Source: Ursus arctos (Eukaryota > Chordata > Mammalia > Carnivora > Ursidae). Taken from it: a DNA stretch of 64,000 nucleotides. Position 1 is the stretch's first letter; each line of letters opens with the position of its first letter. Positions 24,706 to 35,598 of the stretch are shown here, in pieces. The position numbers were made by a program, and so were the translations under genes. Location: assembly GCF_023065955.2 (NCBI RefSeq), contig NW_026622986.1:20919848-20983847 (forward strand), read 5' to 3'. Under the pieces are notes generated by a model, which saw only the letters and a program-made list of their open reading frames with translations, did not search any database and was not told where the DNA came from.

Positions 24706-25284
24706 ATCATGCTAACTCATTTCCCAAACTCAAGAGCTACAATTCCACTACAGAAGCTCTTCTGTTCCTGCTCTTCTTTTCAGTAGTCCAGAGTGACACA
24801 CAGGAAGAAGAGCTAGAATGCTCATTTTGAAGCTGCACTGCTATATGATGGGGAAAAAGGTGAGTCGGCTACATGATCCATGAGATCTTGGATTTCATCT
24901 TGAACAGAAGTCCAAGACAATTCCATCTTTTCCAACAGCTTACTGAGACAAAACAAAAACAAAGAACCCAAACCTCAAAAAAACCAAAGAAACCCGGCAC
25001 CATAAGCCCAGGTTAAAAAGTTGGCACGCAATACACTGCCATTTAAAAAGGTTCTACAACATATTTTTTGAGTTCTAACAAAAAAGAACTCCATTACTAG
25101 AATGGGTATCAGGACTCTGCCTATGTCATAAATCAGTCAGAAAATGACACGAGACAACTTGGCAATAATTAGGAGACATCTTTGTTTCATCAAAGATAAA
25201 AGTAATGTCTGATTTCTTGTTAAAGCCTTCTCTTGAAAGAGAAGTATTCTTATTCAAGAAAAGGGTATCTTTTATATATATATT

Positions 25285-25317
<33 letters not shown>

Positions 25318-26286
25318 GTGTATATATATATATATGAAAACACACACATATGTATATATACACACATATGTATCATTTATTGTTTACATATTTACATAGC
25401 CTGTATTCTGGGTACAATTCAGTACTATGCGCTGTTGGAAATGAAAAGATGACTAAGACAAAGATCCTTTCTTAAAATTCTCATAAACTGAAAAAGACCT
25501 AAGCATCCTGTAGCTTATAACTAACTCTCTTTGATCCCTTCTATCGGCATTACAGAAAGATGAGATGAGGTGAATTATTTTGCCAGACAACTATAGCCTA
25601 CCAACTTATATACACAAACTCTTAAAATTCTAAACCTTTCAACCACTAATGGAAATCTTTCTATACTGGAACATATTCGTTTCATAAAAAGGAGATTATG
25701 ACTTAATCTTGATGACCCAGACTCATCATTATGAAGATTAGCGAAGTATAGTTTTATATAGAAATATAGTGAACTGCCTCCCAATATTTTGGTAGGTTAC
25801 CAGTAGTTACATCTCCTGCAACCATTATGCCTTCCAATTTTATCACTTTTCCTCCTGCGCCCTACTTTCTAGTTTACTTCCCCTAGTAGCACACGTTTGG
25901 AAACCAAACAAAAAGGTATTCACATCATTAGTTATGGTTCCTTCTGACTATCTGACATGGGAGCTTAGGAAAGCTATTATACTGCTTACAGGCCACTACC
26001 TCCAAGTTTGGGGCTAGACACTAAAGAAATGGCCTCAATCTTAGAACAGAAAGAACTCTCTATGAGATTACACTGCATTTGTCATACTTTATCAACTGAT
26101 AATGAAAATACATAATGCATAAATTTCATAACACTTAATCTTCAGTTTTATAATGGTATATATCTAGTATTTTTAAAGAAAAGTCCATAGTCTGCCCAAT
26201 TATTTGATTAAGGATAGTCTTGGTAGACAGATAATTTCAATTTGCAGATAATTAAATGATTTCTGGTAAATAATCTACTGATTAGG
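24706..26286. repeat. STAM intron 8, middle, with a compound TA/CA microsatellite
   Basis: 25272-25372 is a compound (TA)n(CA)n(TA)n tract with interruptions. The rest of the stretch shows no gene, and 25380-25460 has a faint L2-like 3' pattern. Confidence 0.6.
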
Positions 26287-26296
26287 AAGCTGCATT

Positions 26297-26499
26297 TTTT
26301 TCTTTTTAAATTTTTACTTAAATTCCAGTTAGTTAACATACAGTGCAATATTGGTTCAGGAGCAGAATTTAGTAATTCATCACCACATATAATACAAAAA
26401 CATGGAATTCTTCATGAATGTGCACGTCATCCTTACACGGGGACCATGGTAATCTCTGTATTGCTCCAATTTTAGTATATGTGCTGCCGAAGCGAGCAC
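26297..26499 (-). mobile_element. U6-L1 chimeric retrocopy
   Basis: Read on the minus strand, an almost full-length U6 snRNA copy (26499 to about 26396) runs without a gap into an L1 3' UTR end in the same orientation (26395 to 26297, ending in an A-rich tail). One 10-bp direct repeat, AAGCTGCATT, brackets the whole compound unit (26287-26296 and 26502-26511). That shows the two parts went in together. This is the known product of L1 reverse transcriptase switching from L1 RNA to U6 RNA during target-primed reverse transcription. It sits in STAM intron 8, in sense orientation. Confidence 0.9.
26396..26499 (-). pseudogene. U6 snRNA pseudogene (5' part of the chimera)
   Basis: The minus strand begins gtgctcgcttcggcagcaca, continues tatactaaaattgga, and later has the tacagagatta box and aaggatgacgtgcacattca. 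This is U6 from its first base to its 3' end, about 104 nt. Substitutions fall in normally invariant places (for example accatgg for agcatgg in the ACAGAGA neighbourhood), and there is no recognisable U6 PSE/TATA promoter arrangement in its new flank. So it is a dead copy. Confidence 0.93.
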
Positions 26500-26511
26500 A
26501 CAAGCTGCATT

Positions 26512-27519
26512 CTTAATAAACACCTTGGAGGCACTAACATCTGAGAGTCCCAGCTCAGCTTATAACTTTCCATGAAGTTGAATTTACTCTTTTATTAAGA
26601 AGACGGTTGTGGATTATCATCCACTTACAGACTGGAAAATACTTACTCATTTCTGGTTCAGCAGTAAGATCAGCAGTCACAAAATTAGAGGGAAATAACC
26701 CGATGCCTTGATGGGTTTCACCCTTCCACCAGTTGGGATCACTAATGAGGAGCAAAAAAGAATGCTTGATTATAATAAAGATTTTTATCTCTATAAATCT
26801 TCACCTTTTATAGTGTTTAATTTGCATTATTACCAGATTTGAATCCCCCAACAATCCAGTGAGGGAAAGAGTGAATGTACCATTATTACAAATAGAAGAT
26901 GAAACCTCAGAGAAGATAAAGAGGTGTTAAACACACAGCTCTTTATCTTTTGGAAGGCTGGTGAAAGCTTTGAAGATTGAATACAAGGCTCTGAATTCGT
27001 ACCCAAAACAATATCTCCTCAATTTCAGGTAGTTCATGCGTTCCCTATAAGACTCCTTTGTAGTAAGGTAATGGTAGGCTCTTAATTCAGATCCATTCCT
27101 AAATTAGTGTGCTCTCTTGTACACACTAGCACCTTTTCCCCCACAAGAAACAACATGACAGATGACACTGTTTATAGCACAAAACATTCACAATGAACAC
27201 ACACACTCAGATAAATTTCATGGTTCACCACTGTATCCTTGGTGCCTGGTATAAGGAAAGCTAGCAAGCTCTCGATGAACATTTTTTGAATGAATCAATC
27301 AATGATCAAGGTTTTGTGCAATTTCCAGCGAAACAGCTCAAACTTTACCGCATTTTCTTTCACTCAAGAAAACAATGTAAACTATAGAAATAACCTAAAT
27401 TTTTTTAAATTTAGTTTTTAAAACCACTTGCAAAGTTTAGCACTTTATTATCAGTAACAATCATCAGTAACAATTTTTGAGTAAACATAAAACTATAGTC
27501 AAAACCCAGATGTACTTAC
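26512..27519. other. STAM introns around exon 8, no other feature
   Basis: Apart from exon 8 (26647-26741) nothing was recognised. A tail at 27235-27300 ('ggtgcctggtataaggaaag') may be a MIR or L2 end. Confidence 0.4.
26647..26741 (-). CDS. STAM: STAM exon 8: C-terminal half of SH3
   Basis: Ninety-five nucleotides complete the SH3 domain: the split Ser, then DPNWWKGETHQGIGLFPSNF and VTADLTAEPEM, human residues 243-274. The WW pair and the G-x-FPSNFV strand are the usual SH3 ligand-pocket residues. In STAM this domain recruits deubiquitinases USP8 and STAMBP through Px(V/I)(D/N)RxxKP motifs (established knowledge). The intron splits the SH3 domain between Asp-Asp and Ser-Asp. The acceptor is ctcattag and the donor ATGA/gtaagt. 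Confidence 0.97.
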
Positions 27520-27706
27520 AGGAAACAAACTGAGGGTTGCTGGAAAGGAGGGGGGTGGGGGGATAGGGTAACTGGGTGATGGACATGAAAAAGGGCACAT
27601 GATGTAATGAGCACTGGGTATTATATAAGGCAGATGAATCACTGAACTCTGTCTCTGAAACTAATAATACACTATATGTTGGTTAATTGAATTTAAATTA
27701 AAAAAC
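27520..27706 (+). mobile_element. L1 3' UTR fragment G
   Basis: It matches the plus-strand carnivore L1 3' UTR: ggaaacaaactgagggttgc, a G-rich run, gggcacatgatgtaatgagc, actaataatacactatatgt, and an A-rich end. Only the last about 190 bp is present. Confidence 0.88.
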
Positions 27707-28176
27707 AAACAGATGTACTGAATCACTTCCATAATAATGTAAATGTATAATAATTTCATGTAAAATGAATTTGACCAATATACTGTTTTTTGTGAATAAA
27801 TAAGTTCAATATATTACGTATTTCTAACAAATTCCATAAATATATGCACATATTTGGCAAAATTTCTAAAATATTTATCTTACTAATTTAATAATTTATA
27901 TTATTAGATGGAACAAAAAATGAATAAACTAGGCCTCCAAAACAAATAAAAATTATTTAAATAAGAGATGAGAAAAAAAATTAAACTACAAATAAGAATC
28001 CATACAATATGACACAAGCAAAGCAATGAGTCACACACAGAAAATATCTACATCAATATTTTTTCTTATTACCTTTGGTAAAGGCATTCAACAGGAATAA
28101 TACGAAACACAGAAGTAGTATGTTATATATTTTCATATGAATGTCAACTTATTATCAATTTGATATTATCCATCAC
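27707..28176. other. STAM intron 7, unassigned
   Basis: AT-rich intron sequence with no gene or named repeat recognised. Confidence 0.5.
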
Positions 28177-28369
28177 CTGTCATCAAGAACTGTAATTATT
28201 TCTCCAGCTTTAAAAGTAAGTTCATTATCTTCAGCAGCTTCAAAGTCATATATAGCACGAACTTTTCGGCCTTCATGTTGGTGGTTAGTTAAGAGATTGG
28301 ATGTGCTTGGGTACAAAGTAGAAAGGGTGGTTGACTGCTGCCTTTGGTCCTTCAAGGACAACTCAATAG
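28177..28369 (-). CDS. STAM: STAM exon 7: second half of UIM and N-terminal half of SH3
   Basis: This 193-nt exon supplies AIELSLKDQ, which completes the UIM core (conserved Ala and Ser of the Ala-x-x-x-Ser motif are present). It then encodes a Ser/Thr-rich linker and the first half of the SH3 domain starting [19 protein letters not shown] and ending VLDD. It matches human residues 180-242. The ALYDF-type motif appears as AIYDF. Differences from human that I see are Lys-Asp-Gln for Lys-Glu-Gln in the UIM end and Ser to Asn in the linker (STSNLL). The donor is GACAG/gtgatg, weaker than the others. Confidence 0.97.
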
Positions 28370-28585
28370 CTGGAAAAGAATGAGTTAAAAAGACCCAGTT
28401 AATATACCCGACAATCCAAAGAAGAACAAAAAGGTATCTGAAGGTAAAAGGTATTCTTTTAAATGTGGAGATGGAACCAGGACATATCTTGACATACTGA
28501 ATAAAAAGAATTTCATCAATTTTATTCATTCACAACTGAAAGTTTAAAGAATAAACTATTAAAAAGTTGAACAGAATAACGACTA

Positions 28586-28701
28586 TTTTTTTTAAGAGTT
28601 TATCTTTTTTATGTCATCTCTACATCCAACATGAAGCTTGAACTCTTAATAACACCAAGATCAAGAGTCACATGCTCTACCAACTGAGCCAGCCAGGTGC
28701 C
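28586..28701 (-). mobile_element. Old CanSINE fragment
   Basis: The inverted form is seen on the plus strand: 'aagagtttatcttttttatg', 'atcaagagtcacatgctcta', then 'ccaactgagccagccaggtg'. It is the older CanSINE type, short and diverged. Confidence 0.8.
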
Positions 28702-29039
28702 CTGCATAGTAACTACTTTTACTGAATGGATAAAATTTAAAGTATTCTGGGTACTAAAAAGATACAATCTCTTAGATCCACTTTTTTTATTTAGCTGCAG
28801 ATACTTTAATTTTCTTTCATCTTTTTAATATATTTCTATAGCTTCTGTTCCCAAAATGATAATCAAAATCACCTGGGAAGTCAAGAGTCCCAAATCTCAA
28901 TGAAGACTTACTAATCGGAGTGTCAAAGGTAGTACCCGAGAACCTGCACTTTGTGGCTCCGAAGTTAATTCTTATGTAATCAGTCTAAGAAATGGAACTT
29001 GGAAATAACTACAACAAAGTTTCAGACGGAAACTTTAGA

Positions 29040-29184
29040 GGGGCAGAGGGAGAGGGAGAGACAGGCTCCATGCCCAGCATGGAGCCCGAGGCAAGGCTAG
29101 ATCTCAGAACCCTGAGATCAAGACCTGAGCCAAAATCAAGAGTCAGACGCTTAACCAACTGAGCCACCCACACAGGCATCCCTC
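29040..29184 (-). mobile_element. CanSINE
   Basis: The inverted form has the GA-rich body (ggcagagggagagggagaga), 'ccctgagatcaagacctgag' and the head 'cttaaccaactgagccaccc'. The A-tail side is truncated. Confidence 0.9.
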
Positions 29185-29339
29185 AAATGTGTTTCTTCTA
29201 TCGCTTCCACTCCTCCCCCAATGCAGGCCATTGCCATGTGTCACTCAGGCTCTGCAATGTAATCTGAACAGACTGATGACCCTGCTTTCAACTCTTCGTC
29301 CCTTCCACCTCTGTTCTACATTGATAAAAGAACTAAAAG

Positions 29340-30120
29340 GAAAACGAAAACTTTAAAACAATCATAAGAAAATACAGGAAAGTACCTTTTAGGATTTGGG
29401 AGTAAGGAAAAATATCTTAAGATATAAAAAAGCAAAAATCATAATAAAAAGGCAAAACTTTTGACTACATCAAAACTTAAAACTCCTGTTTGATAAAACA
29501 CACCATTATCAAAGTTAAAGTAAAAGCCAAATATCAAGAGTAGATATCTACAATAGAAATAACAGGCAAAGGTGCCTGGGTGGCTCAGTCAGTTAAGCGA
29601 CTGTCTCCGGCTCAGGTTGTGATCCCAGAGTCCCAGGATCGAGCCTGCATCAGGCTCCCTCTGATGGTCCCCCATCTCATGATCTCTCACTCTCTCTCTC
29701 AAATAAATAAAATCTTAAAAAAAAAAAAAAAACAGGCAAAAGTTTAACATCCAAAATTAAGACTATGTATCATTATCTTAAAAAAAAAACTCAATAAAAA
29801 GAGAGGTATTCAGAACACTTAATAAACATACAAAAAAGGACACAGACTCACTAGTAATCAAGGAAATAAAAGTCAAAATAATTGGGCATTACTTCCAACC
29901 TATCAGAATCACAAAAATTAAACTCTGACAATACCAAATGTTTTTAGGAGATTAAAGATATTAATAACTTTCATACACTGCCAATGGCAAAGGAAATAAT
30001 ACAACTATTTAACAAAGTTGAAGATGTACTTCCCCATGAGCCAAAAATTCCAGCTGCAGTCACACAATACACACACACACGAAAATATTTATAAGAATAT
30101 TCAATGCAGCCTACTTAGTA

Positions 30121-30156
<36 letters not shown>

Positions 30157-30500
30157 CAAAAATCCCAGAAAACCCAAACATCCATCAGTAGCAGGACAGA
30201 TAAAACTACAGTATATATTTATTAGTACGCTGGTCTATTATACAATAGTTAAAACAAGTGAACTTGATTTATATGTTTTACTATGAATAGATCTTAGACA
30301 CACTGTAGCATGAAAAAAAACTGTAAATGATATGTATAATTACTTATGAAAAAAGAATTTGTTGGACACATAAAAGTATCTGGTATTGTTTATGGATATA
30401 TAGTGTAATAAAAACAGCATTACAACATAGACTTGAAAGGACATATATGAATAGTAGTTGTCTCAGAAGAGTATTATTTGATACCGTAGAGGGGCAAAAG
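29340..30500 (+). mobile_element. Old L1 3' end (K) with a CanSINE inside
   Basis: Degraded ORF2 C-terminal and 3' UTR patterns on the plus strand ('ttttgactacatcaaaactt', 'actcactagtaatcaaggaa', 'atttataagaatattcaatg') interrupted by a CanSINE. A 30-base poly(A) tract at 30125-30154 lies within it. No open frame remains. Confidence 0.75.
29571..29730 (+). mobile_element. CanSINE in old L1 K
   Basis: Head ggtgcctgggtggctcagtc, internal box, CT run, AAATAAATAAAATC and an A-run. A perfect 10-bp duplication AACAGGCAAA at 29561-29570 and 29731-29740 marks the insertion. Confidence 0.96.
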
Positions 30501-30622
30501 TAGATTTCAGCATTAGCCATAAAGTCCTATGTCTTTTACTTTTAAATATCTCAGGAAAATAATATTAAGTAAGGGACCCATTTTCTTCCCACCTTTCCAA
30601 TACCCAGGACTTAAAAACATAC

Positions 30623-30713
30623 CTTTTGCTAAATCTTCTTCTTCCTTTTTGTTAGCCACAGTACCAGGATCTTTGGCAACCAAGGCTGGGCTTGCTTTTG
30701 CTTGTTCTGCAGC
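30623..30713 (-). CDS. STAM: STAM exon 6: linker and first half of the UIM
   Basis: Ninety-one nucleotides: 30 codons plus one base. The product begins AAEQAKASPALVAKDPGTVA and ends NKKEEEDLAK, human residues 149-178. The acidic EEEDLAK stretch is the first half of the ubiquitin-interacting motif, whose remainder lies in the next exon. The Ala codon at the junction is split G/CT. The acceptor is tgtgttag and the donor AAAAG/gtatg. Confidence 0.97.
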
Positions 30714-31080
30714 CTAACACACAAAAAAGGAACACAATATTTGAGGATTGTCCTCAAATTTTCCTACCTCCACTTAATCTAAGAACATGCAAGAACCTTC
30801 TTATCAATCTACCACAGACTTCTGAAGCAGAAAATAATCCAAACTGGAGCAGTCTCCACTTTGAAAGGAGAAGGGCTAGAATTGGAGAAAAAAGACTGAA
30901 AGAAACTGGATACTGAGGGCTGACAGCCTAATCGCACTCTCCTACATTTGTGTAAAGGCAGTAAGCTAAAAGAAGACAGCACACAAACAAGAGAAGAAAG
31001 ACTAGAGGAGATTTAAAAATTGTCAGAAAAATCCTGAAACCAGAAAAGAGGTTGAGAAAGGGAAGGAGATATATATTTTA
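30714..31080. other. STAM intron 5 near exon 6, unassigned
   Basis: No gene or repeat recognised between exon 6 and the next CanSINE. Confidence 0.5.
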
Positions 31081-31096
31081 AAAACAAATAGATTTT

Positions 31097-31282
31097 GGGG
31101 GCGCCTGGATGGCCCAGTCGGTTAAGCGTCTGCCTTCAGCTCAGGTCATGATCTCAGGGTCCTGGGATTAAGCCCCACATCGGGCTCCCTGTTCAGCATG
31201 GAGTCTGCTTCTCCCTCTTCCTTTGGACTCTCTCTCTCCCTCTCTCTCAAATAAATAAATAAAATCTTTAAAAACAAAAATA
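31097..31282 (+). mobile_element. CanSINE in STAM intron 5
   Basis: Full-length copy: gggcgcctggatggcccagt head, internal box, CT-rich body, AATAAATAAATAAAATC tail. It is flanked by an imperfect duplication beginning AAAACAAATAG at 31081 and 31283. Confidence 0.95.
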
Positions 31283-31484
31283 AAAACAAATAGTTTTTTT
31301 TAATTTAAAATATCTGTTCAAGTTATATTTTATTGCTTCCTTCCACATTAAAAGGCAGGATGTCATCTTCAGGAACTGTGATTTATATATAACGATATAA
31401 TACTCATAAAATTATACTATTTTGTAAACTAAAATACAACTAGTTAATTCTGACAATATACTCCAGTTAATAGTAACTGCTAGC

Positions 31485-31489
31485 ACGCG

Positions 31490-31526
<37 letters not shown>

Positions 31527-31734
31527 TTATGCCTCTGACACAGATTTATTTCTACTTATAACGTCCTCCCCTCTGGCTCCTTTTACTCTGTCCACATTTT
31601 TCCCTATTGAGTTTTAACTCACCAGTCAGTCAACAGCTAAAATAATCACTTTCTCAATGAAACTTTCCTAAACCCCTAAATTAAGCATTCCCTCCTGTGT
31701 TCCTCTGATAGTACTTTTAACAAGGTACTATGCT
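31485..31734. repeat. (CA)n microsatellite and L2-like debris
   Basis: A CG/CA tract runs from 31485 to 31524. Beyond it, 31540-31734 has a weak L2-like pattern ('caatgaaactttcctaaacc'). Confidence 0.55.
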
Positions 31735-31915
31735 GTGGGTAGTTAAGAATTTAAATTGTGGAGCCAGGAAACATGGGTTTAAATCCTAAATCTATCAGGT
31801 TCTAATGTACGACCTGGGGTACATTAACCTCTTCGTGCCTTAAGACCCTCAACTACAAAATGCGGGTAATAGCACCTACATATTGTAGGCTTTCGAGAGG
31901 ATTAAATTAACATGT
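31735..31915 (+). mobile_element. MIR SINE remnant
   Basis: MIR order: ttgtggagccaggaaacatg, acctggggtacattaacctc, aactacaaaatgcgggtaat, gagaggattaaattaacatg. A possible MIR tail at 32360-32410 ('ggtgcctggcacatagtaac') could be the same copy, split by the L1 fragment. Confidence 0.8.
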
Positions 31916-31919
31916 AGTT

Positions 31920-32110
31920 TCCAAACTCAGGATGGGGGCCACCACGAGGGTTTAAAGGATAGACTGGTGATGGGTAGTAAGGAGGGCACGTATTGCATGG
32001 TGTGCTGGGTGTTATACGCAACTAATGAATCACCGAACTTTACATCAGAAACCAGGGATGTACTGTATGGTGACTAACATAATATAAAAAAAAAACATTA
32101 AAATAAAAAA
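31920..32110 (+). mobile_element. L1 3' UTR fragment H
   Basis: It carries the carnivore L1 3' UTR text seen in element B: gatgggtagtaaggagggca, cgtattgcatggtgtgctgg, ccagggatgtactgtatggt, then an A-rich tail. It is 5'-truncated to under 200 bp. Confidence 0.9.
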
Positions 32111-32797
32111 AAAAGTTTAACATTCTCTCCTACATACACAGAGGTAATGTAGGTCATACATATGATAATTATTGCATAAAGGATGGTGAAATGAAGAGTA
32201 AATAAGCCCTAAACAGTTGCAAAGTTTCTACATTTTACATGAAATAATACAATATTAACTCAAAATAGACTGTGAACAGTTACAAATATATATACTAGAA
32301 TACCCAAAGCAACCAGGAGCAACATAAATGGAATTCTAAATAGTATTCAAATTAACACATATACAGCACATAGAACGGTGCCTGGCACATAGTAACAGTC
32401 AATAAATCTCAACTTATATTAAAATTATCTGCTTGTATCTATCTCCATAACTTTGCTATATGTTCCCTGAGAATATATGTGCCTAAAGATAGATGGATTA
32501 CTAGCAATCAAGAAATAATTGCTGAATAAATGAAAGGCAAAATATTCAATGGTACAGTAAAATACAGTTCTAGATACATATGTAGTTCTACATACACAGT
32601 TCTATATAGACATTAGTATATTTTATATTGTCAAACAAATGCACAAAGCATTTCTTTTTTAGAAAAGTGGACACTAAAAAGCTTTTTGCAGTTCACTAAA
32701 TGAAACTTTCAGCACCTCAATTCTGATCCATCTCTAGGTGGAATCTTCTTTAGATACTAATTGTGTGTGTGTGTGTGTGTGGTTTGGTTTTGTTTGT
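32111..32797. other. STAM intron 5, mostly unassigned
   Basis: No gene seen. There is a short (GT)n at 32763-32781. Confidence 0.5.
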
Positions 32798-32888
32798 TTT
32801 TTATTATGTTTAATTACCCAACATACAGTACATCATTAGTTTTCAATTAGTGTTCAACGATTCATTAGTTGTGCATAACATCACACAT
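32798..32888 (-). mobile_element. L1 3' UTR end fragment
   Basis: The plus strand reads 'cccaacatacagtacatcat' and 'gttcaacgattcattagttg', the inverted L1 3' UTR end also seen at the left end of L1-A (5410-5480). Confidence 0.85.
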
Positions 32889-34074
32889 CTCTGAAAATTA
32901 AAGGTATGCTTCCTCTGAACAACCTTTTCAATTACAAATGAATTTTTTTTCAGTTTGGTGAATTTCACAAAATAGACATATTTATCTTTTGTGGTCTGTG
33001 AAGGAATTTCTATCATTCAAGAAGAAAGTGCAGACAATATATTCAAAGTGCGAAAAGGAAGAAACTTACAACCAATGATACGCTACTAGACAAGATTATC
33101 ATTCAGAACTGAAAAACTGATAAAGAATTCCCAAATAAACAAAAACTACAGGAGTTCATCACTACTAAAAGGGTTTCACAAGAAATATTAGAGGGTCTAC
33201 TTTATAGGGAAAAGACCATAATTAGAAATAAGAAAACATGTGATAGAAAAAAATTTCACTGATAAAAGAAAACATATAGTAAGGGTTGCTGATCAACCAC
33301 TAATAAAGCTAGTATGAAGGTTACAAGACAAGAGTAATAAAGTCAACTATATTTACAATAACTACTTAATAGATACACAAATAAAAGATGTAAAACATGA
33401 CATCAGAAATATAAAATGTGGGTGAAGGGAATAAAAATGTAGTGCTTTTAGAATGTGTCTGAACTTAAGCAACTACCAACTTAAAATAATCTGCCATATA
33501 TACACAGGTTGTTATATACGAACCTCAGGGTAACCACCCAAATCCAAAATCCTGTAACAAAATACAAACCAAAATCCTGTAACAGATACACAAAAAATAG
33601 AAAGCAATCCAAACAAAACACTAAAGAAAGTCATCAAATCATAAAGGAAGACACCAAGAGAAGAAAAAGAAACAGAAAAGTACCACAAAAACACCAAGGA
33701 AACAATGAACAAAATGGCAATAAATACACACCTATCAACAATTACTTTAAATATAAATGGACTAAACCCTCCAATCATAACACATAGGGTAGATGAATTA
33801 AAAAAATCAGACCCATCAATAGACGCACTTGAAATCTGAAGGCACATTTACTGAGAATGAAGGGATAGAAAAAAAAAATTTCCATGCAAATGGAAATGAA
33901 AAGAAACCTTGGGTAGCATTAATTATATCAATCACAAAACAGGCTTTAAAACAAAGACTGTAACAAGAGACAAAAAAGAACATTACATAATGACGGGACC
34001 AATTCAACAAAAAAATAAAACACTTGTAAATATTTATGAACCCAACATAGGAGCACCTAAATATGTAAAATGAA

Positions 34075-35598
34075 AAACAAAGCTGGGGGCATCACGTTGC
34101 CGGATTTCAAGCTATACTACAAAGCTGTGATCACAAAGACACCATGGTACTGGCACAAAAACAGACACATAGACCAATGGAACAGAATAGAGAACCCAGA
34201 AATGGACCCTCGGCTCTTTGGGCAACTAATCTTTGATAAAGCAGGAAAAAACATCCAGTGGAAAAAAAACAGTCTCTTCAATAAATGGTGCTGGGAAAAT
34301 TGCACAGCTACATGCAAAAGAATGAAACTTGACCACTCTCTCACACCATACACAAAGATAAACTCCAAATGGATAAAAGACCTCGATGTGAGACAGGAAT
34401 CATCAAAATCATAGAGGAGAACATAGGCTGCAACCTCTTTGACATTGGCCACAGCAACGTTTTTCATGACACATCTCCAAAGACAAGAGAAACAAAAGAT
34501 AAAATGAACTTGTGGGACTTCATCAAGATAAAAAGCTTCTGCACAGCCAAGGAAACAGTCAAAAAAACTAAGAGACAGCCCACGAATTCGGAGAAGATAT
34601 TTGCAAATGACACTACAGATAAAAGACTGGTATACAAGATCTACAAAGAACTTCTCAAACTCAGTACGCGAGAAACAAATAAATCATAAAACGGGCAGAA
34701 GATATGAACAGACACTTTTCCAATGATGACATACAAATGGCTAACAGACACATGAAAGAATGTTCAAAATCATTAGCCATCAGGGAAATTCAAATCAAAA
34801 CCATATTGAGATGCCACCTTACGCCAGTTAGAATGGCAAAAATTGACAAGGCAGGAAACGACAAATGTTGGAGAGGCTGTGGAGAAAGGGGATCCCTCTT
34901 ACACTGTTGGTGGGAATGCAAGTTGGTACAGCCACTTTGGAAAACAGTGTGGAGGTCCCTTAAAAAGTTAAAAATTGAGCTATCCTATGATCCAGCAATT
35001 GCACTACTGGGTATTTACCCCAAAGATACAGACGTGAAGTGAAGGGCCATATGCACCCCAATGTTCATAGCAGCATTGTCCACAATAGCTAAATTGTGGA
35101 AGGAGCCGAGATGCATTTCACCAGATGACTGGATTAAGAAGTTGTTGTCCATATATACAATGGAATATTATTCAGCCATCAAAAAGAACGATTTCACAAC
35201 ATTTGCAGCAACATGGACGGGACTGGAGGAGAGTATGCTAAGTGAAATAAGTCAAGCAGAGAAAGACAATTACCATATGGTTTCACTCATTTATGGAACA
35301 TAAGAAATGAGAAGATTGGTTGGAGAAGGAAGGGAAGAATGAAGGGGGGGGTAAACAGAAGTGGGAATAAACCATGAGAGACTATGGACTCTAGGAAACA
35401 AACTGAGGGCTTCAGAGGGGAGGGGGGGTGGGGGATTGGGATAAGCTGGTGATGGGTATTAAGGAGGGCACATATTGCATGGTGTACTGGATGTTATACG
35501 CAAGTAATGAATCATGGAACATTACATCAAAAACTAGGGATGTACTGTATGGTGACTAACATAACATAACAAAAAATTATTATAAAAATAAAAAATAT
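34075..35598 (+). mobile_element. L1 element B, young 5'-truncated carnivore L1
   Basis: Starts abruptly in ORF2 ([20 protein letters not shown]), keeps the C-terminal Cys motif ([18 protein letters not shown]), and ends with the full 3' UTR and an A-rich tail. There are frameshifts, for example a one-base loss near 34403. The duplication ATATGTAAAATGAA at 34061-34074 and ATATATAAAATGAA at 35599-35612 shows it landed inside L1-D. It is much closer to elements A and C than to D. Confidence 0.94.

Noticed and set aside
26396..26499. Functional U6 snRNA gene
   Set aside because: Substitutions in invariant U6 positions, fusion to an L1 tail and target-site duplications show a retrocopy.
28177..28529. 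A 118-codon minus-strand frame extending upstream of STAM exon 7
   Set aside because: The part before 28369 is intron read-through; the acceptor ttttccag at 28370-28377 and the protein match define the exon.
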